From: Gelidibacter sediminis
GTDB taxonomy: Bacteria; Bacteroidota; Bacteroidia; Flavobacteriales; Flavobacteriaceae
Assembly (NCBI RefSeq): GCF_004364975.1
Contig: NZ_SOBW01000008.1
Location: 62,001-126,000 of the forward strand
Direction: 5' to 3'
Length of the DNA stretch: 64,000 nt
Shown here: in pieces, positions 34,636-43,807 of the stretch
How the letters are laid out: each line of letters starts with the position of its first letter
Position numbering within the stretch: the first letter of the stretch is position 1
Position numbers and translations under genes: made by a program
The notes under the pieces: model-generated
Seen by the model: the letters and a program-made list of their open reading frames with translations, nothing else
The model's database searches: none
What the model was told of the DNA's origin: nothing

Positions 34636-34965
34636 TTAAAGTTGAGATTTAATTTTTAAAAGTTGAGATTTTATACCTTCTAATTTACTGATAATTTCGA
34701 AAGTATTGAGTGCCTGTTTTTTATCTTCCTTTAAATGGGTTTTGGCACCTTCTAATGTAAAGCCACGCTCTTTTACCAAATGGTAAATAAATTTAAGATT
34801 TTGAATATCTTCTGGAGTAAATTTCCGATTACCTTTAGCGTTTTTTTTAGGCTTTAGAATGTCAAATTCCTTCTCCCAAAAACGGATTAATGACGTGTTG
34901 ACCTTAAAGGCCTTCGCCACCTCACCTATGCCATAATATCTTTTTTCGGGTAGGTCAATGTGCAT
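34636..34965 (-). CDS. MerR family transcriptional regulator
   Basis: A 109-residue protein with the MerR winged helix-turn-helix at about 10-75: YYGIGEVAKAFKVNTSLIRFWEKEFDILKP, then NRKFTPEDIQNLKFIYHLVKERGFTLEGAK. The effector-binding domain is missing, which is normal for the short MerR-like proteins of flavobacteria. A basic helix forms the tail. Its start codon lies one base after the M23 peptidase stop, and LemA follows after 13 bases, so it probably regulates or is simply carried with this envelope operon. Confidence 0.92.
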   Translation of the reverse strand: MHIDLPEKRYYGIGEVAKAFKVNTSLIRFWEKEFDILKPKKNAKGNRKFTPEDIQNLKFIYHLVKERGFTLEGAKTHLKEDKKQALNTFEIISKLEGIKSQLLKIKSQL

Positions 34966-34966
34966 A

Positions 34967-35938
34967 TTAGTCTAAAGATTGATTTTCCAAAGAAGCGCGT
35001 TCTAATAAATTGCTGTATTCTTCCGCAGATAAATTGCCATAATAGAAATTGATAGGATTGATGCGCTCATTGTCTTTCCACACTTCATAATGCAAATGCG
35101 GGGCTTCTGAACGACCAGTACTACCTACAAATCCAATTAAATCGCCACGCTTTACTTTTTGATTGGCGCGTACATTGTATTTGTAAAGATGTGCATATAA
35201 TGACTCATATCCATAACCATGGTCAATTCTAATGTGGTTGCCATAACCTGTTGCAGTATTATCTGCTCTTGTCACCACTCCATCTCCAGCGGCATAAATA
35301 GGGCTGCCCCGCGGCGCGGTAAAATCCATACCATAGTGGAATTTTCTAACTTTCGTAAAGGGGTCCGTTCTATAGCCATAACCTGAAGCCATTCTAGTGA
35401 GATCTTCATTACTCACCGGTTGGATGGCAGGAATGGAGGATAAGAATTTTTCTTTATCTGCAGCCAATACTGCAATTTCATCTAAAGATTTGGATTGTAC
35501 AACAATCTGCTTTTGCAAAATGTCCATACGTTTGTTGGTTTCAATAATGATTTTTGAATTGTCAAAGCCTTCCAAACTTTTATAGCGATTGATTCCTCCA
35601 AAACCAGCTTTTCGTTGTTCTTCTGGGATTGGATTCGCTTCAAAATATAAGCGATAAATAGCATTGTCCCTTTCTTCTACATTCGCAAGTACAGCCTGGG
35701 CTTCATCCATTTTTCTATTCAACAATCGATATTGGAGTTCCATATGCTGTAGTTCTCTAACCAAAGCACGTTCTTTGGGCGATTTTACAAACTGACTTGC
35801 AATTGAAACAAAAAGAAAAGCAAAGAGTGCTGAAGCCAAAATAAAGACAGACGCGTACTTGAGCGTATTTCTCTTTTTACGCTCAATTTTCTTATAAGAG
35901 AGGGTTTCGGAATCGTAATAATATTTTACCTTACTCAT
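34967..35938 (-). CDS. M23 family peptidoglycan endopeptidase, membrane-anchored
   Basis: A 323-residue protein. A cytoplasmic basic N-terminus is followed by one transmembrane helix (about 29-50, ASVFILASALFAFLFVSIAS) and a coiled-coil region (about 55-165). The LytM/M23 domain (about 190-300) has its zinc and catalytic residues in FHYGMD, SLYAHL and the closing HLHYEVW. It cuts peptidoglycan cross-links or activates amidases in the periplasm. It is the first gene of the probable five-gene operon M23-MerR-LemA-TPM-TPM and is divergent from alaS. Confidence 0.93.
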   Translation of the reverse strand: MSKVKYYYDSETLSYKKIERKKRNTLKYASVFILASALFAFLFVSIASQFVKSPKERALVRELQHMELQYRLLNRKMDEAQAVLANVEERDNAIYRLYFEANPIPEEQRKAGFGGINRYKSLEGFDNSKIIIETNKRMDILQKQIVVQSKSLDEIAVLAADKEKFLSSIPAIQPVSNEDLTRMASGYGYRTDPFTKVRKFHYGMDFTAPRGSPIYAAGDGVVTRADNTATGYGNHIRIDHGYGYESLYAHLYKYNVRANQKVKRGDLIGFVGSTGRSEAPHLHYEVWKDNERINPINFYYGNLSAEEYSNLLERASLENQSLD

Positions 35939-36155
35939 TACCTAATTTATACTATTTTTGCACAGTTAATTGACACTAAAAAGTCTTTAAACATTAACCA
36001 AACGAACAAAACTACAAAATATTTTAATTGTAAATTTAGTAAAACTAAAACGATAATTGACGAATGTGGTCGCGTGATCTACAAACTTTAAAACAAATTT
36101 GTGATTAATTGCAGGCTCTAACCATTTTGAAGATTATCAAGACACCAATATTAGC

Positions 36156-38768
36156 ATGAAATCTCAAGACATACGTTCCAAATATTTGACCTTTTTTAAG
36201 AATAAACAACATGATATTGTCCCTTCTGCGCCTATGGTGCTAAAGGACGATCCAACTTTGATGTTTGTCAATTCAGGAATGGCACCGTTTAAAGAGTATT
36301 TCTTGGGAAATGCACAACCCAAAAACACAAGAATTGCGGACAGTCAAAAATGCCTACGGGTTTCAGGGAAGCATAATGATTTGGAAGAAGTAGGTTATGA
36401 TACTTACCACCATACTTTATTTGAAATGTTGGGCAATTGGAGTTTTGGCGATTATTTTAAGAAAGAAGCAATTGCTTGGGCTTGGGAATTATTGACTGAA
36501 GAATATGGTATTGATAAAGATATTCTTTATGTCACTGTCTTTGAAGGTAGTGAAGAAGATAATCTGCCAATGGATCAGGAAGCCTATGATCTGTGGAAAT
36601 CGTTTATTTCTGAAGATCGTATTTTGATGGGCAATAAAAAGGATAACTTTTGGGAAATGGGCGATCAAGGTCCGTGCGGTCCATGTAGCGAAATTCACGT
36701 CGATATCCGATCGGCTGAGGAAAAGGCGAAAGTAGATGGTAAAATCTTGGTGAATATGGACCATCCCCAAGTGGTGGAGATATGGAATCTCGTATTTATG
36801 CAATACAATAGAAAGGCGAATGGTTCTTTAGAAAATTTGCCACAAAATCATATTGATACAGGGATGGGCTTTGAACGTTTGTGTATGGTGTTGCAGGGCG
36901 TACAGTCAAATTATGATACCGACGTATTCACCCCAATCATTCGCGAGATAGAGACTATTGCAAATAAAACCTACGGAAAAGATGTAGAGGTAGATGTTGC
37001 CATTCGTGTAATTTCAGATCACGTGCGTGCCGTTGCCTTCTCTATTGCCGATGGGCAATTACCAAGCAATACAGGCGCCGGTTACGTTATTCGCCGAATT
37101 TTAAGGCGAGCTATTCGTTATAGTTTTACCTTTTTAGATCAGAAGGAACCATTTATCTACAGATTGGTAGATGTGTTGAGCAAAAAAATGGGCGATGCTT
37201 TCCCAGAATTGAAATCACAAAAACAGTTGATTGAAAATGTGATCAAGGAAGAAGAGCAATCGTTTTTAAGAACATTAGATCAAGGATTGGTCTTGTTAAA
37301 TAGAATAGTTGAAGAATCGACTTCCAAAACTATTTCAGGTGAAAAAGCTTTCGAACTTTATGATACCTTCGGTTTTCCAATCGATTTGACAGCCTTGATT
37401 TTGCGCGAAAAGGGCTTGGAATTGGATGAAACTGGTTTTAAAGCCGAAATGAAAAAACAGAAAGACCGTTCTCGTGCTGCTGGCGAAATGTCTACGGAAG
37501 ACTGGATTATTTTGTTGGAAGATAATGACCAGGAATTTATTGGTTATGACGTCCTTGAAGCGACTGTAAAAATCACTAAATACAGAAAAGTCATTTCTAA
37601 AAAAGACGGCGAATTGTACCAATTGGTCTTCAACTTAACGCCGTTTTATGCGGAAGGAGGCGGACAGGTAGGCGATAAGGGCTACTTGGAAGACAGTCAT
37701 GGTGACGTGGTGTATATTTTGGATACCAAAAAAGAAAATAACGTCAGCATTCATGTGACAAAGACATTACCAAAAGATCTCAATGCTACTTTTAAAGCGT
37801 CTGTTGATGAAAAACAACGCAGACGGACTGAAGCAAATCATACGGCCACACACTTATTGCATCAAGCTTTGCGTGAAGTTTTAGGAGAACATGTAGAACA
37901 AAAAGGAAGTGCAGTACATTCAAAATATTTACGTTTTGACTTCTCACATTTTTCAAAAATGACTGCAGAAGAGTTGAGTGATGTTGAAGATTTTGTCAAC
38001 GCACGAATTGAGGGCAAACTGCAACTGCAAGAGCAGCGCAACATCCCAATGCAAAAGGCAATTGATGAAGGGGCAATAGCGCTCTTTGGAGAAAAATACG
38101 GTGATACGGTCAGAACAGTGCGTTATGGAAAATCGTTCGAGTTGTGTGGTGGCACACACGTCAAGAATACAGCCGATATTTGGTATTTTAAAATTCTTTC
38201 AGAAGGCGCGGTAGCTTCAGGAATTCGTAGGATTGAAGCCATCACCAATGATGCGGTTAAGGATTACTACCAAGATCATAATCGGGCTTATTTTGAAATT
38301 AAAGGCCTGTTGAACAACGCCCAAGAGCCTTTAAAAGCCATTCAAAATTTACAATCTGAGAATGCAGATTTAAAGAAACAGATAGAAGTCTTGTTAAAAG
38401 ATAAGACCAAAAATTTAAAGGGCGATCTTAAAACTGAATTGACAGACGTGAACGGTATTCAATTTCTAGCAAAAAAAATCGACTTGGATGCATCTGGAAT
38501 CAAGGACTTAGCGTTCGAATTAGGACAACAGTACGAGAATTTATTTTTGTTGTTTGCGGCTGAGAATGATGGTAAAGCACTCTTGTCTTGTTATATCTCA
38601 AAAGAATTGGTCGCGAGTAAAGGTTTGAATGCTGGTACTATTGTGCGCGAATTGGGTAAATATATCCAAGGTGGCGGTGGTGGCCAACCTTTCTTTGCTA
38701 CTGCTGGGGGTAAGAATCCTGGAGGTATTGATGAAGCTTTAGAAGCTGCCAAGGCATATTTGAAATAA
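36156..38768 (+). CDS. alaS: Alanyl-tRNA synthetase
   Basis: An 870-residue AlaRS. The class II catalytic core (1-240) starts [17 protein letters not shown] and includes [11 protein letters not shown] and NSGMAP. The tRNA-recognition region follows. The editing domain has its metal site at H562-X3-H566 ([12 protein letters not shown]) and C664-GGTH668. The C-Ala domain ends [25 protein letters not shown] TAnnTTTG-like element (TATTTTTG) lies about 200 bases upstream near 35953-35960, so the message may have a long leader. Repeat DNA follows the gene. Confidence 0.97.
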   Translation: MKSQDIRSKYLTFFKNKQHDIVPSAPMVLKDDPTLMFVNSGMAPFKEYFLGNAQPKNTRIADSQKCLRVSGKHNDLEEVGYDTYHHTLFEMLGNWSFGDYFKKEAIAWAWELLTEEYGIDKDILYVTVFEGSEEDNLPMDQEAYDLWKSFISEDRILMGNKKDNFWEMGDQGPCGPCSEIHVDIRSAEEKAKVDGKILVNMDHPQVVEIWNLVFMQYNRKANGSLENLPQNHIDTGMGFERLCMVLQGVQSNYDTDVFTPIIREIETIANKTYGKDVEVDVAIRVISDHVRAVAFSIADGQLPSNTGAGYVIRRILRRAIRYSFTFLDQKEPFIYRLVDVLSKKMGDAFPELKSQKQLIENVIKEEEQSFLRTLDQGLVLLNRIVEESTSKTISGEKAFELYDTFGFPIDLTALILREKGLELDETGFKAEMKKQKDRSRAAGEMSTEDWIILLEDNDQEFIGYDVLEATVKITKYRKVISKKDGELYQLVFNLTPFYAEGGGQVGDKGYLEDSHGDVVYILDTKKENNVSIHVTKTLPKDLNATFKASVDEKQRRRTEANHTATHLLHQALREVLGEHVEQKGSAVHSKYLRFDFSHFSKMTAEELSDVEDFVNARIEGKLQLQEQRNIPMQKAIDEGAIALFGEKYGDTVRTVRYGKSFELCGGTHVKNTADIWYFKILSEGAVASGIRRIEAITNDAVKDYYQDHNRAYFEIKGLLNNAQEPLKAIQNLQSENADLKKQIEVLLKDKTKNLKGDLKTELTDVNGIQFLAKKIDLDASGIKDLAFELGQQYENLFLLFAAENDGKALLSCYISKELVASKGLNAGTIVRELGKYIQGGGGGQPFFATAGGKNPGGIDEALEAAKAYLK

Positions 38769-38803
38769 TTGATTTAGGTATTGCGGAATGATAATATTTA
38801 TAA

Positions 38804-39049
38804 TTGTCATTCCGAGGTACGAGGTATCACATAACACCGTATTCATTAAAAGAAGATACGGTGTCATAAAAATTGGAAGCAATTATTAATAGACAACATT
38901 ATTGTTTGGCAGTCCTCAGTTGGCAGTCTTCAGTTGGCAGTCTACAGTTGGTAGTTTTCAGTTTGCGGTTTTCAATTGGCATTCTGAAGCAAGAGATCTT
39001 TTTGTCATTCCGAGGTACGAAGAATCACATAACACTGTATTCATCAAAA
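38804..39049 (+). repeat. Pair of 48-50 bp direct repeats (copies at 38804-38851 and 39002-39049)
   Basis: Both copies read TTGTCATTCCGAGGTACGAR, then a few variable bases, ATCACATAACAC, YGTATTCAT, with a handful of substitutions. They flank the heptanucleotide array at 38906-38989. The first copy also contains a perfect 9-bp hairpin, ACACCGTAT (38834-38842) with ATACGGTGT (38856-38864). Similar GTCATTCCGAGG sequences are common dispersed repeats in Bacteroidota genomes. With the array they fill the 359-base gap between alaS and the GSCFA gene, and I see no gene there. Confidence 0.8.
38906..38989 (+). repeat. Heptanucleotide array (12 x 7 bp, as 6 x 14 bp) downstream of alaS
   Basis: Six 14-base units without slippage: TTGGCAGTCCTCAG, TTGGCAGTCTTCAG, TTGGCAGTCTACAG, TTGGTAGTTTTCAG, TTTGCGGTTTTCAA and TTGGCATTCTGAAG. 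Divergence grows toward the distal end. Orientation is CAGTNNN on the strand of alaS. Confidence 0.92.
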
Positions 39050-39127
39050 AACACTGGAATCCCATAATGCTTGTATCTCGCAAAAAAAAGCAGTAAAACA
39101 CACCATGTAACGCTTTACCAGAAAAAA

Positions 39128-40078
39128 ATGAAACTACAAACCCAAATCCCGCTCCAGAAAAGGACAGATCATCAGATTGATTATCAGTCTAAAGTGCTGT
39201 TGCTTGGTTCTTGCTTTGTGGAAAATATAGGGGATAAATTAGCCTACTATAAATTTCAAAGTACGCAAAATCCATTTGGCGTATTGTTTCATCCAAAGGC
39301 AATAGAAAAGCTTGTAGTGAGTGCTCTTCAAAATAAAAAGTATATAGACGACGACTTTTTTTTTTATAATGAGCAATGGCATTGTTACGATGCCCATTCT
39401 CATATGAGTAACAGTTCAAAATCTGAAATACTACAGCAATTAAATACACAACTAAAAGTCACAAAGCAACAACTAACTGCCGTAAGTCATGTGGTAATTA
39501 CTTTGGGGACTGCTTGGGCTTATACCCAAAAAGCAACTAATTTGCCGGTAGCTAATTGTCATAAAGTACCACAGGCCAACTTTCAAAAATCATTATTGTC
39601 TGTGGAGGAAATTACTGTAAGTCTTCAGGCTATATGTAAAGCCATCATGTCTGTAAACCCTACAGTTACCATAATCTTTACAATCTCTCCCATACGTCAC
39701 ATCAAAGATGGGTATATCGAAAATACACGCAGTAAAGCGCATTTAATTGCGGCAGTTCATTACACTATTGCAGCAGCACCTAACACATGGTATTTTCCGT
39801 CATATGAAATTATGATGGACGAACTCCGCGATTACCGATTTTATGCTGAAGATATGCTACATCCAAACACTACAGCCATTACTTATATATGGGAAAAGTT
39901 TCGGATGGTGTGGATTTCTGATCAAGCTTCGGAGATCATGCAAGAAATTGACAGTATTCAAAAAGGACTTTTACATCGTCCTTTCAATATACATTCTGAA
40001 GCCCACCGTAGTTTTCTTCAAGACCTTCACCGCCGAATGAAAATTTTAAAAGCGAAATTTGAACATATCAACTTTTAA
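39128..40078 (+). CDS. GSCFA domain protein
   Basis: A 316-residue protein of the GSCFA family, named from the conserved motif seen here as VLLLGSCFVENIG (about 22-34). Other family blocks are QNPFGVLFHPKAIE near 47 and TLGTAWAYTQKATNLPVANCHKVP near 140-163. The fold is SGNH-hydrolase-like, so an esterase or acyltransferase activity is plausible but unproven. I chose the ATG at 39128 because upstream starts would extend into repeat DNA. There is no signal peptide. A long-loop terminator follows. Confidence 0.9.
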   Translation: MKLQTQIPLQKRTDHQIDYQSKVLLLGSCFVENIGDKLAYYKFQSTQNPFGVLFHPKAIEKLVVSALQNKKYIDDDFFFYNEQWHCYDAHSHMSNSSKSEILQQLNTQLKVTKQQLTAVSHVVITLGTAWAYTQKATNLPVANCHKVPQANFQKSLLSVEEITVSLQAICKAIMSVNPTVTIIFTISPIRHIKDGYIENTRSKAHLIAAVHYTIAAAPNTWYFPSYEIMMDELRDYRFYAEDMLHPNTTAITYIWEKFRMVWISDQASEIMQEIDSIQKGLLHRPFNIHSEAHRSFLQDLHRRMKILKAKFEHINF

Positions 40079-40194
40079 AATTAATAGTCATAATATATCA
40101 ACACCTTTAGTCCTTTTATTTTGGTTTTTTAACGATAAAATGTTGATTATTATAAGTTTATGGTTAAATTATGTGTGCTATTAATCAACTTAAG

Positions 40195-40250
40195 AAAAGC
40201 ATCAGTGATGTTCAGAATTTAAATATTTTGTTGATTTCCGATGCTTTTTT
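40195..40250 (+). terminator. Long-loop terminator after the GSCFA gene
   Basis: AAAAGCATC (40195-40203) and GATGCTTTTTT (40240-40250) form a 9-bp stem ending in a T-run. The 36-base loop may fold further. The A-run on the left allows use by the convergent coaD transcript as well. Confidence 0.6.
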
Positions 40251-40279
40251 GTTGCAATTTTAGCTGGAAAGCACTAATG

Positions 40280-40747
40280 TTATTTTTTTATCACCCTAAC
40301 GCTATCTGGTACTAATACCGTATAATCGCCATTATTCCTGATCACATCTCTTACAATAGAGGACGAGATGTAAGATGTACTCGCCGCGGTCAATAAAAAG
40401 ACGGTTTCAATTCGGGATAGTTTTCTGTTGGTGTGGGCAATAGCCTTTTCAAATTCAAAATCGGCAGGATTACGCAAGCCTCTTAAGATAAATTGCGCAT
40501 CAATTTCTTTACAAAAATCGATCGTTAGGCCTTGATAGGTCATTACTTTTACTTTTGGCTCATCTTTAAACGCTTCCTTAATAAATTTTTGACGCTCTTC
40601 TAATGAGAACATATAATTCTTATCGGCATTGATGCCAATAGCAACCACCACTTCATCAAATAATTTTAGTCCACGTTTAATAATATCGTAATGTCCTAAT
40701 GTAAGTGGATCAAAGGACCCTGGAAAGAGTGCGCGTTTCATTGGCAA
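40280..40747 (-). CDS. coaD: Phosphopantetheine adenylyltransferase
   Basis: A 155-residue CoaD, the penultimate enzyme of coenzyme A synthesis. ALFPGSFDPLTLGHYDII (5-22) contains the nucleotidyltransferase motif ending in LGH, RGLRNPADFEFE near 89 follows, and the C-terminal TSYISSSIVRDVIRNNGD block carries the ISSS(T)xxR motif. It is transcribed in the same direction as ddl, 88 bases downstream of it. This neighbourhood (ddl-coaD divergent from PASTA-rluD) is a common one in Flavobacteriia. Confidence 0.97.
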   Translation of the reverse strand: MPMKRALFPGSFDPLTLGHYDIIKRGLKLFDEVVVAIGINADKNYMFSLEERQKFIKEAFKDEPKVKVMTYQGLTIDFCKEIDAQFILRGLRNPADFEFEKAIAHTNRKLSRIETVFLLTAASTSYISSSIVRDVIRNNGDYTVLVPDSVRVIKK

Positions 40748-40835
40748 GCTTTTGTCAGTCCCTCACAAGAGGGCATCTTAGTTTGGTTTGTAAATCAAAT
40801 ATACAATTCTTTTCAGAATTCTTCTGGAACAAGCT

Positions 40836-41819
40836 CTACGTGCGAACTTTTAAGCACTCTTCAATGGCGTTGCCAAATAAATCTGACAAACTGATTCCCG
40901 CAACGGCAGCTTGTTGCGGTAAAATACTGGCCTTGGTCATCCCGGGTACAGTATTGACTTCCAACAAATGAGGTTCACCATCTTTAAATATATATTCACT
41001 TCTACTAAAACCTTTCATCTTTAGTACTTCGTATACGCGTTTGGCAATACTTCGCACTTGTTCTTCTTGCTCAGCGGTTAATCTTGCCGGTGTGATTTCT
41101 TGCGATTGGCCTAAATATTTTGCCTGATAATCAAAAAAGTCGTTATTGCTCACAATTTCTGTAATAGGAAGAACAATAACTTCACCTTTATAGGTAATGA
41201 CGCCTACTGAGACTTCAACGCCGTCTAAAAACGACTCTATAATAATTTCATCATCCTCTTTAAAAGCGACTTCAAAAGCCTTTTTAAAATCTTCTTTTTG
41301 ATATACTTTGCTGATGCCAAAACTGCTTCCTGCTTTATTAGCTTTTACAAAACAGGGCAAACCTACTTTTGCAATGATGGCTTCTTCATCGATAATATCA
41401 CCTTGATTCACATAAAAAGATTCTGCCGTTTTAATGCCGTAAGGTTTCAGAGTGCTCAAGCAATCGCGTTTGTTAAACGTAAGGGCCGCTTGGTACATAT
41501 TACAACTGGTTTGCGGAATGTTGACAAGCTCTAAGTACGCTTGTATGAAACCATCTTCTCCAGGCGTACCATGAATTGCATTGAAAACACAGTCGAAATT
41601 GATTTTTTGGCTTGCAGTGGTCACGGAAAAATCATTTTTATCAACAGGATGCTCTTCATCGTTCGCATCTACATATACCCATTTGTCTTTAAAAATGTGA
41701 ATGCGGTGCGCATTATATTTTGAAGGATCAAGCGTTTCGTAGACTACTTGTCCGCTTTTAAGGGAGATTTCGAACTCGCTCGAATAGCCTCCCATGATGA
41801 TGGCAATGTTTTTTTTCAT
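40836..41819 (-). CDS. ddl: D-alanine--D-alanine ligase
   Basis: A 327-residue ATP-grasp ligase making D-Ala-D-Ala for peptidoglycan. The N-terminal IAIIMGGYSSEFEISLKSG, CVFNAIHGTPGEDGFIQAYLE near 75-95, PCFVKANKAGSSFGISKV near 155-172, and EVNTVPGMTKASILPQQAAVAG near 290 are all present. Divergent from the PASTA protein gene. Complete. Confidence 0.96.
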   Translation of the reverse strand: MKKNIAIIMGGYSSEFEISLKSGQVVYETLDPSKYNAHRIHIFKDKWVYVDANDEEHPVDKNDFSVTTASQKINFDCVFNAIHGTPGEDGFIQAYLELVNIPQTSCNMYQAALTFNKRDCLSTLKPYGIKTAESFYVNQGDIIDEEAIIAKVGLPCFVKANKAGSSFGISKVYQKEDFKKAFEVAFKEDDEIIIESFLDGVEVSVGVITYKGEVIVLPITEIVSNNDFFDYQAKYLGQSQEITPARLTAEQEEQVRSIAKRVYEVLKMKGFSRSEYIFKDGEPHLLEVNTVPGMTKASILPQQAAVAGISLSDLFGNAIEECLKVRT

Positions 41820-42006
41820 CTCTTATTCCTGTAAATTTAGGAATGGTATTAATTAATGGTTATGTTCCGTTTAATGAGGACGGCGGTAGGTTATTCATCA
41901 TGAAATAATTGTCAAACTCCACCGTTTGATAGTCATGAATTGAAGCCGTATCTTCACAAACAAAAATATCACAATAAAAGCAAAAGAAAAAACGGTTGTG
42001 TTTTTA

Positions 42007-42014
42007 TATATTTG
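42007..42014 (+). promoter_or_regulatory. -7 promoter element of the PASTA-rluD pair
   Basis: TATATTTG, followed by CCAC, matches TAnnTTTG, 19 bases before the ATG at 42034. Confidence 0.65.
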
Positions 42015-42033
42015 CCACTTATAACTAAGGTTC

Positions 42034-42597
42034 ATGAGTTTCATAAAATTTTTAACGAGTAAAGTTTTTTTAATGCAAATTCTACTTGCTGTTGTGGCAA
42101 TTGTAGTGTTTAGTTTTTTAATGTTAAAATGGCTGGACTATAGGACCAACCACGGAAGCTTTGTTACGGTACCAGACCTAGCAGGAAAAACTATTGAAAC
42201 TGCTAAAATGGAAATCAAGGACCATGATTTGACCATGGAAATTCAAGATTCCGCTAACTTTAACCCGAATTACCCAAAATTCTCCGTCATTGAGCAATAT
42301 CCTACTGCAGGTACTCAAGTTAAGGAAGATCGAAAAATATATTTAATTTTAAATCCGTCAGGATACCGCAAAGTTGAGGTGCCTAAAGTTGTTGGACGTA
42401 CGTTTCGCCAAGCAAAACCTACGCTAGAAGCTATCGGGTTTGAAGTTGGAAAAATATCTTATATTGACGATATAGGTAAAGATGAGGTGCAATCCATTTC
42501 ATTTGAAGGTAAATCGGTCAGCGCGGGCGATTTACTCCCAATGACCTCTAAAATTGATGTGGTTTTGGGTAATGGTAATAGAGGCATAAACGACTAA
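42034..42597 (+). CDS. Membrane-anchored PASTA domain protein
   Basis: A 187-residue protein with one N-terminal transmembrane helix (about 13-33, LMQILLAVVAIVVFSFLMLKW) and two PASTA modules facing the periplasm: about 42-107 (FVTVPDLAGKTIETAKMEIKDHDLTMEI) and about 112-183 (KVEVPKVVGRTFRQAKPTLEAIGFEVGKI). PASTA domains bind peptidoglycan or beta-lactam-like ligands, and in Firmicutes they are attached to Ser/Thr kinases or PBPs. Here there is no kinase or penicillin-binding domain. The gene overlaps the pseudouridine synthase by one base (TAATG) and is divergent from ddl, which suggests a cell-wall link. Confidence 0.92.
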   Translation: MSFIKFLTSKVFLMQILLAVVAIVVFSFLMLKWLDYRTNHGSFVTVPDLAGKTIETAKMEIKDHDLTMEIQDSANFNPNYPKFSVIEQYPTAGTQVKEDRKIYLILNPSGYRKVEVPKVVGRTFRQAKPTLEAIGFEVGKISYIDDIGKDEVQSISFEGKSVSAGDLLPMTSKIDVVLGNGNRGIND

Positions 42598-43649
42598 TGA
42601 TAGAAGATACCAACTCAGATTTAGAAGATCAGTATGATGACGATTTGTATGAGCATTACGCTTTTACGGTCGTTAAAGGTCAAACGCCACTGCGTATTGA
42701 TAAATATTTAATGAATTTTATAGAAAACGCTACGCGTAATAAGATTCAAGCTGCCGCTAAAAATGGTAGTATTTACGTGAATGACCTTCCGGTAAAATCG
42801 AATTACAAGGTGAAACCTTTTGATAAGATTCGTGTTCTTTTTGAACATCCGCCTTACGAATACCTCTTGATGCCTGAAAATCTTCCGCTCGATATTGTGT
42901 ATGAAGATGATGATTTGTTAGTTGTTAACAAAGAGGCGGGCATGGTGGTGCACCCTGGTCACGGAAACTATTCGGGCACTTTAATTAATGCCTTAACCTA
43001 TCATTTTGAGAATTTACCAAACAATTCAAGCAACAGGCCTGGTTTAGTTCATCGTATTGATAAAGATACCAGCGGACTGTTGGTTATTGCTAAAACTGAA
43101 GAAGCGATGGCCCACCTTAGCAAGCAGTTTTTCAATAAAACTAGTGAGCGAGAATATATTGCGATTGTTTGGGGCAACGTTGATGCTGATGAAGGTACAA
43201 TAGAAGGCAATATTGGTCGACATCCTAAAAACAGACTTCAAAATACGGTATATTTGGATGATGAAGCTGATAAAGGCAAACCGGCCGTGACACATTACAA
43301 AGTTTTGGAACGGTTAGGCTATGTAACCTTAGTGTCTTGCAAATTGGAAACAGGACGTACACACCAAATACGAGTGCACATGAAACATATTGGGCATACG
43401 CTATTTAACGATGCGCGTTATGGAGGCGATAAAATTTTAAAAGGAACCACCTTTACTAAGTATAAACAATTTGTAGATAATTGTTTTAAAATTCTGCCAC
43501 GCCAAGCCCTGCACGCTAAAACACTTGGTTTTGAACACCCTACCACAGGTAAATTTATGAGTTTTGATTCTGAAGTGCCACAAGATATTCAAGACTGTAT
43601 TGCAAAATGGCAACATTACGCAAAACATAAGGATATGGAGCTGGAGTAA
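42597..43649 (+). CDS. RluA family pseudouridine synthase (RluD-like)
   Basis: A 350-residue enzyme that isomerises uridines in 23S rRNA. An S4 RNA-binding domain lies at about 30-90 (LRIDKYLMNFIENATRNKIQAAAKNGSIYVND). The catalytic domain has VVNKEAGMVVHPGHGNYSGTLINAL, the catalytic aspartate in HRIDKDTSGLLV, and LETGRTHQIRVHMKHIGH. It resembles RluD (sites 1911/1915/1917), but the exact target cannot be read from the sequence. Its ATG overlaps the stop of the PASTA gene. Confidence 0.95.
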   Translation: MIEDTNSDLEDQYDDDLYEHYAFTVVKGQTPLRIDKYLMNFIENATRNKIQAAAKNGSIYVNDLPVKSNYKVKPFDKIRVLFEHPPYEYLLMPENLPLDIVYEDDDLLVVNKEAGMVVHPGHGNYSGTLINALTYHFENLPNNSSNRPGLVHRIDKDTSGLLVIAKTEEAMAHLSKQFFNKTSEREYIAIVWGNVDADEGTIEGNIGRHPKNRLQNTVYLDDEADKGKPAVTHYKVLERLGYVTLVSCKLETGRTHQIRVHMKHIGHTLFNDARYGGDKILKGTTFTKYKQFVDNCFKILPRQALHAKTLGFEHPTTGKFMSFDSEVPQDIQDCIAKWQHYAKHKDMELE

Positions 43650-43807
43650 TTGTCAGTAATTGCTTTAAAATTTGGTGTCATATTGAAGAAGAATTTTAGC
43701 GTATTATTAAGTTTTCTTCTTTGAGTTTACTATTAAGTAGTCGTAACTTTGAATATCAAAAAAGTTATAACCTTTTAATAAAAAAACCTGCTATAGCTGG
43801 CATTACT

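Noticed and set aside
38873-39096. Two open frames of about 64 codons in the alaS-GSCFA gap
   Set aside because: They consist entirely of heptamer and dispersed repeats, with repetitive peptide content (WQSSVGSLQ). They are open because the 7-base repeat is stop-poor, not because they encode a protein.
41860-41998. Open minus-strand frame between ddl and the PASTA gene ending NNLPPSSLNGT
   Set aside because: It has no usable start codon except an ATG pair only 14-15 residues from the stop and it overlaps the PASTA promoter, so it is probably chance or a relic.
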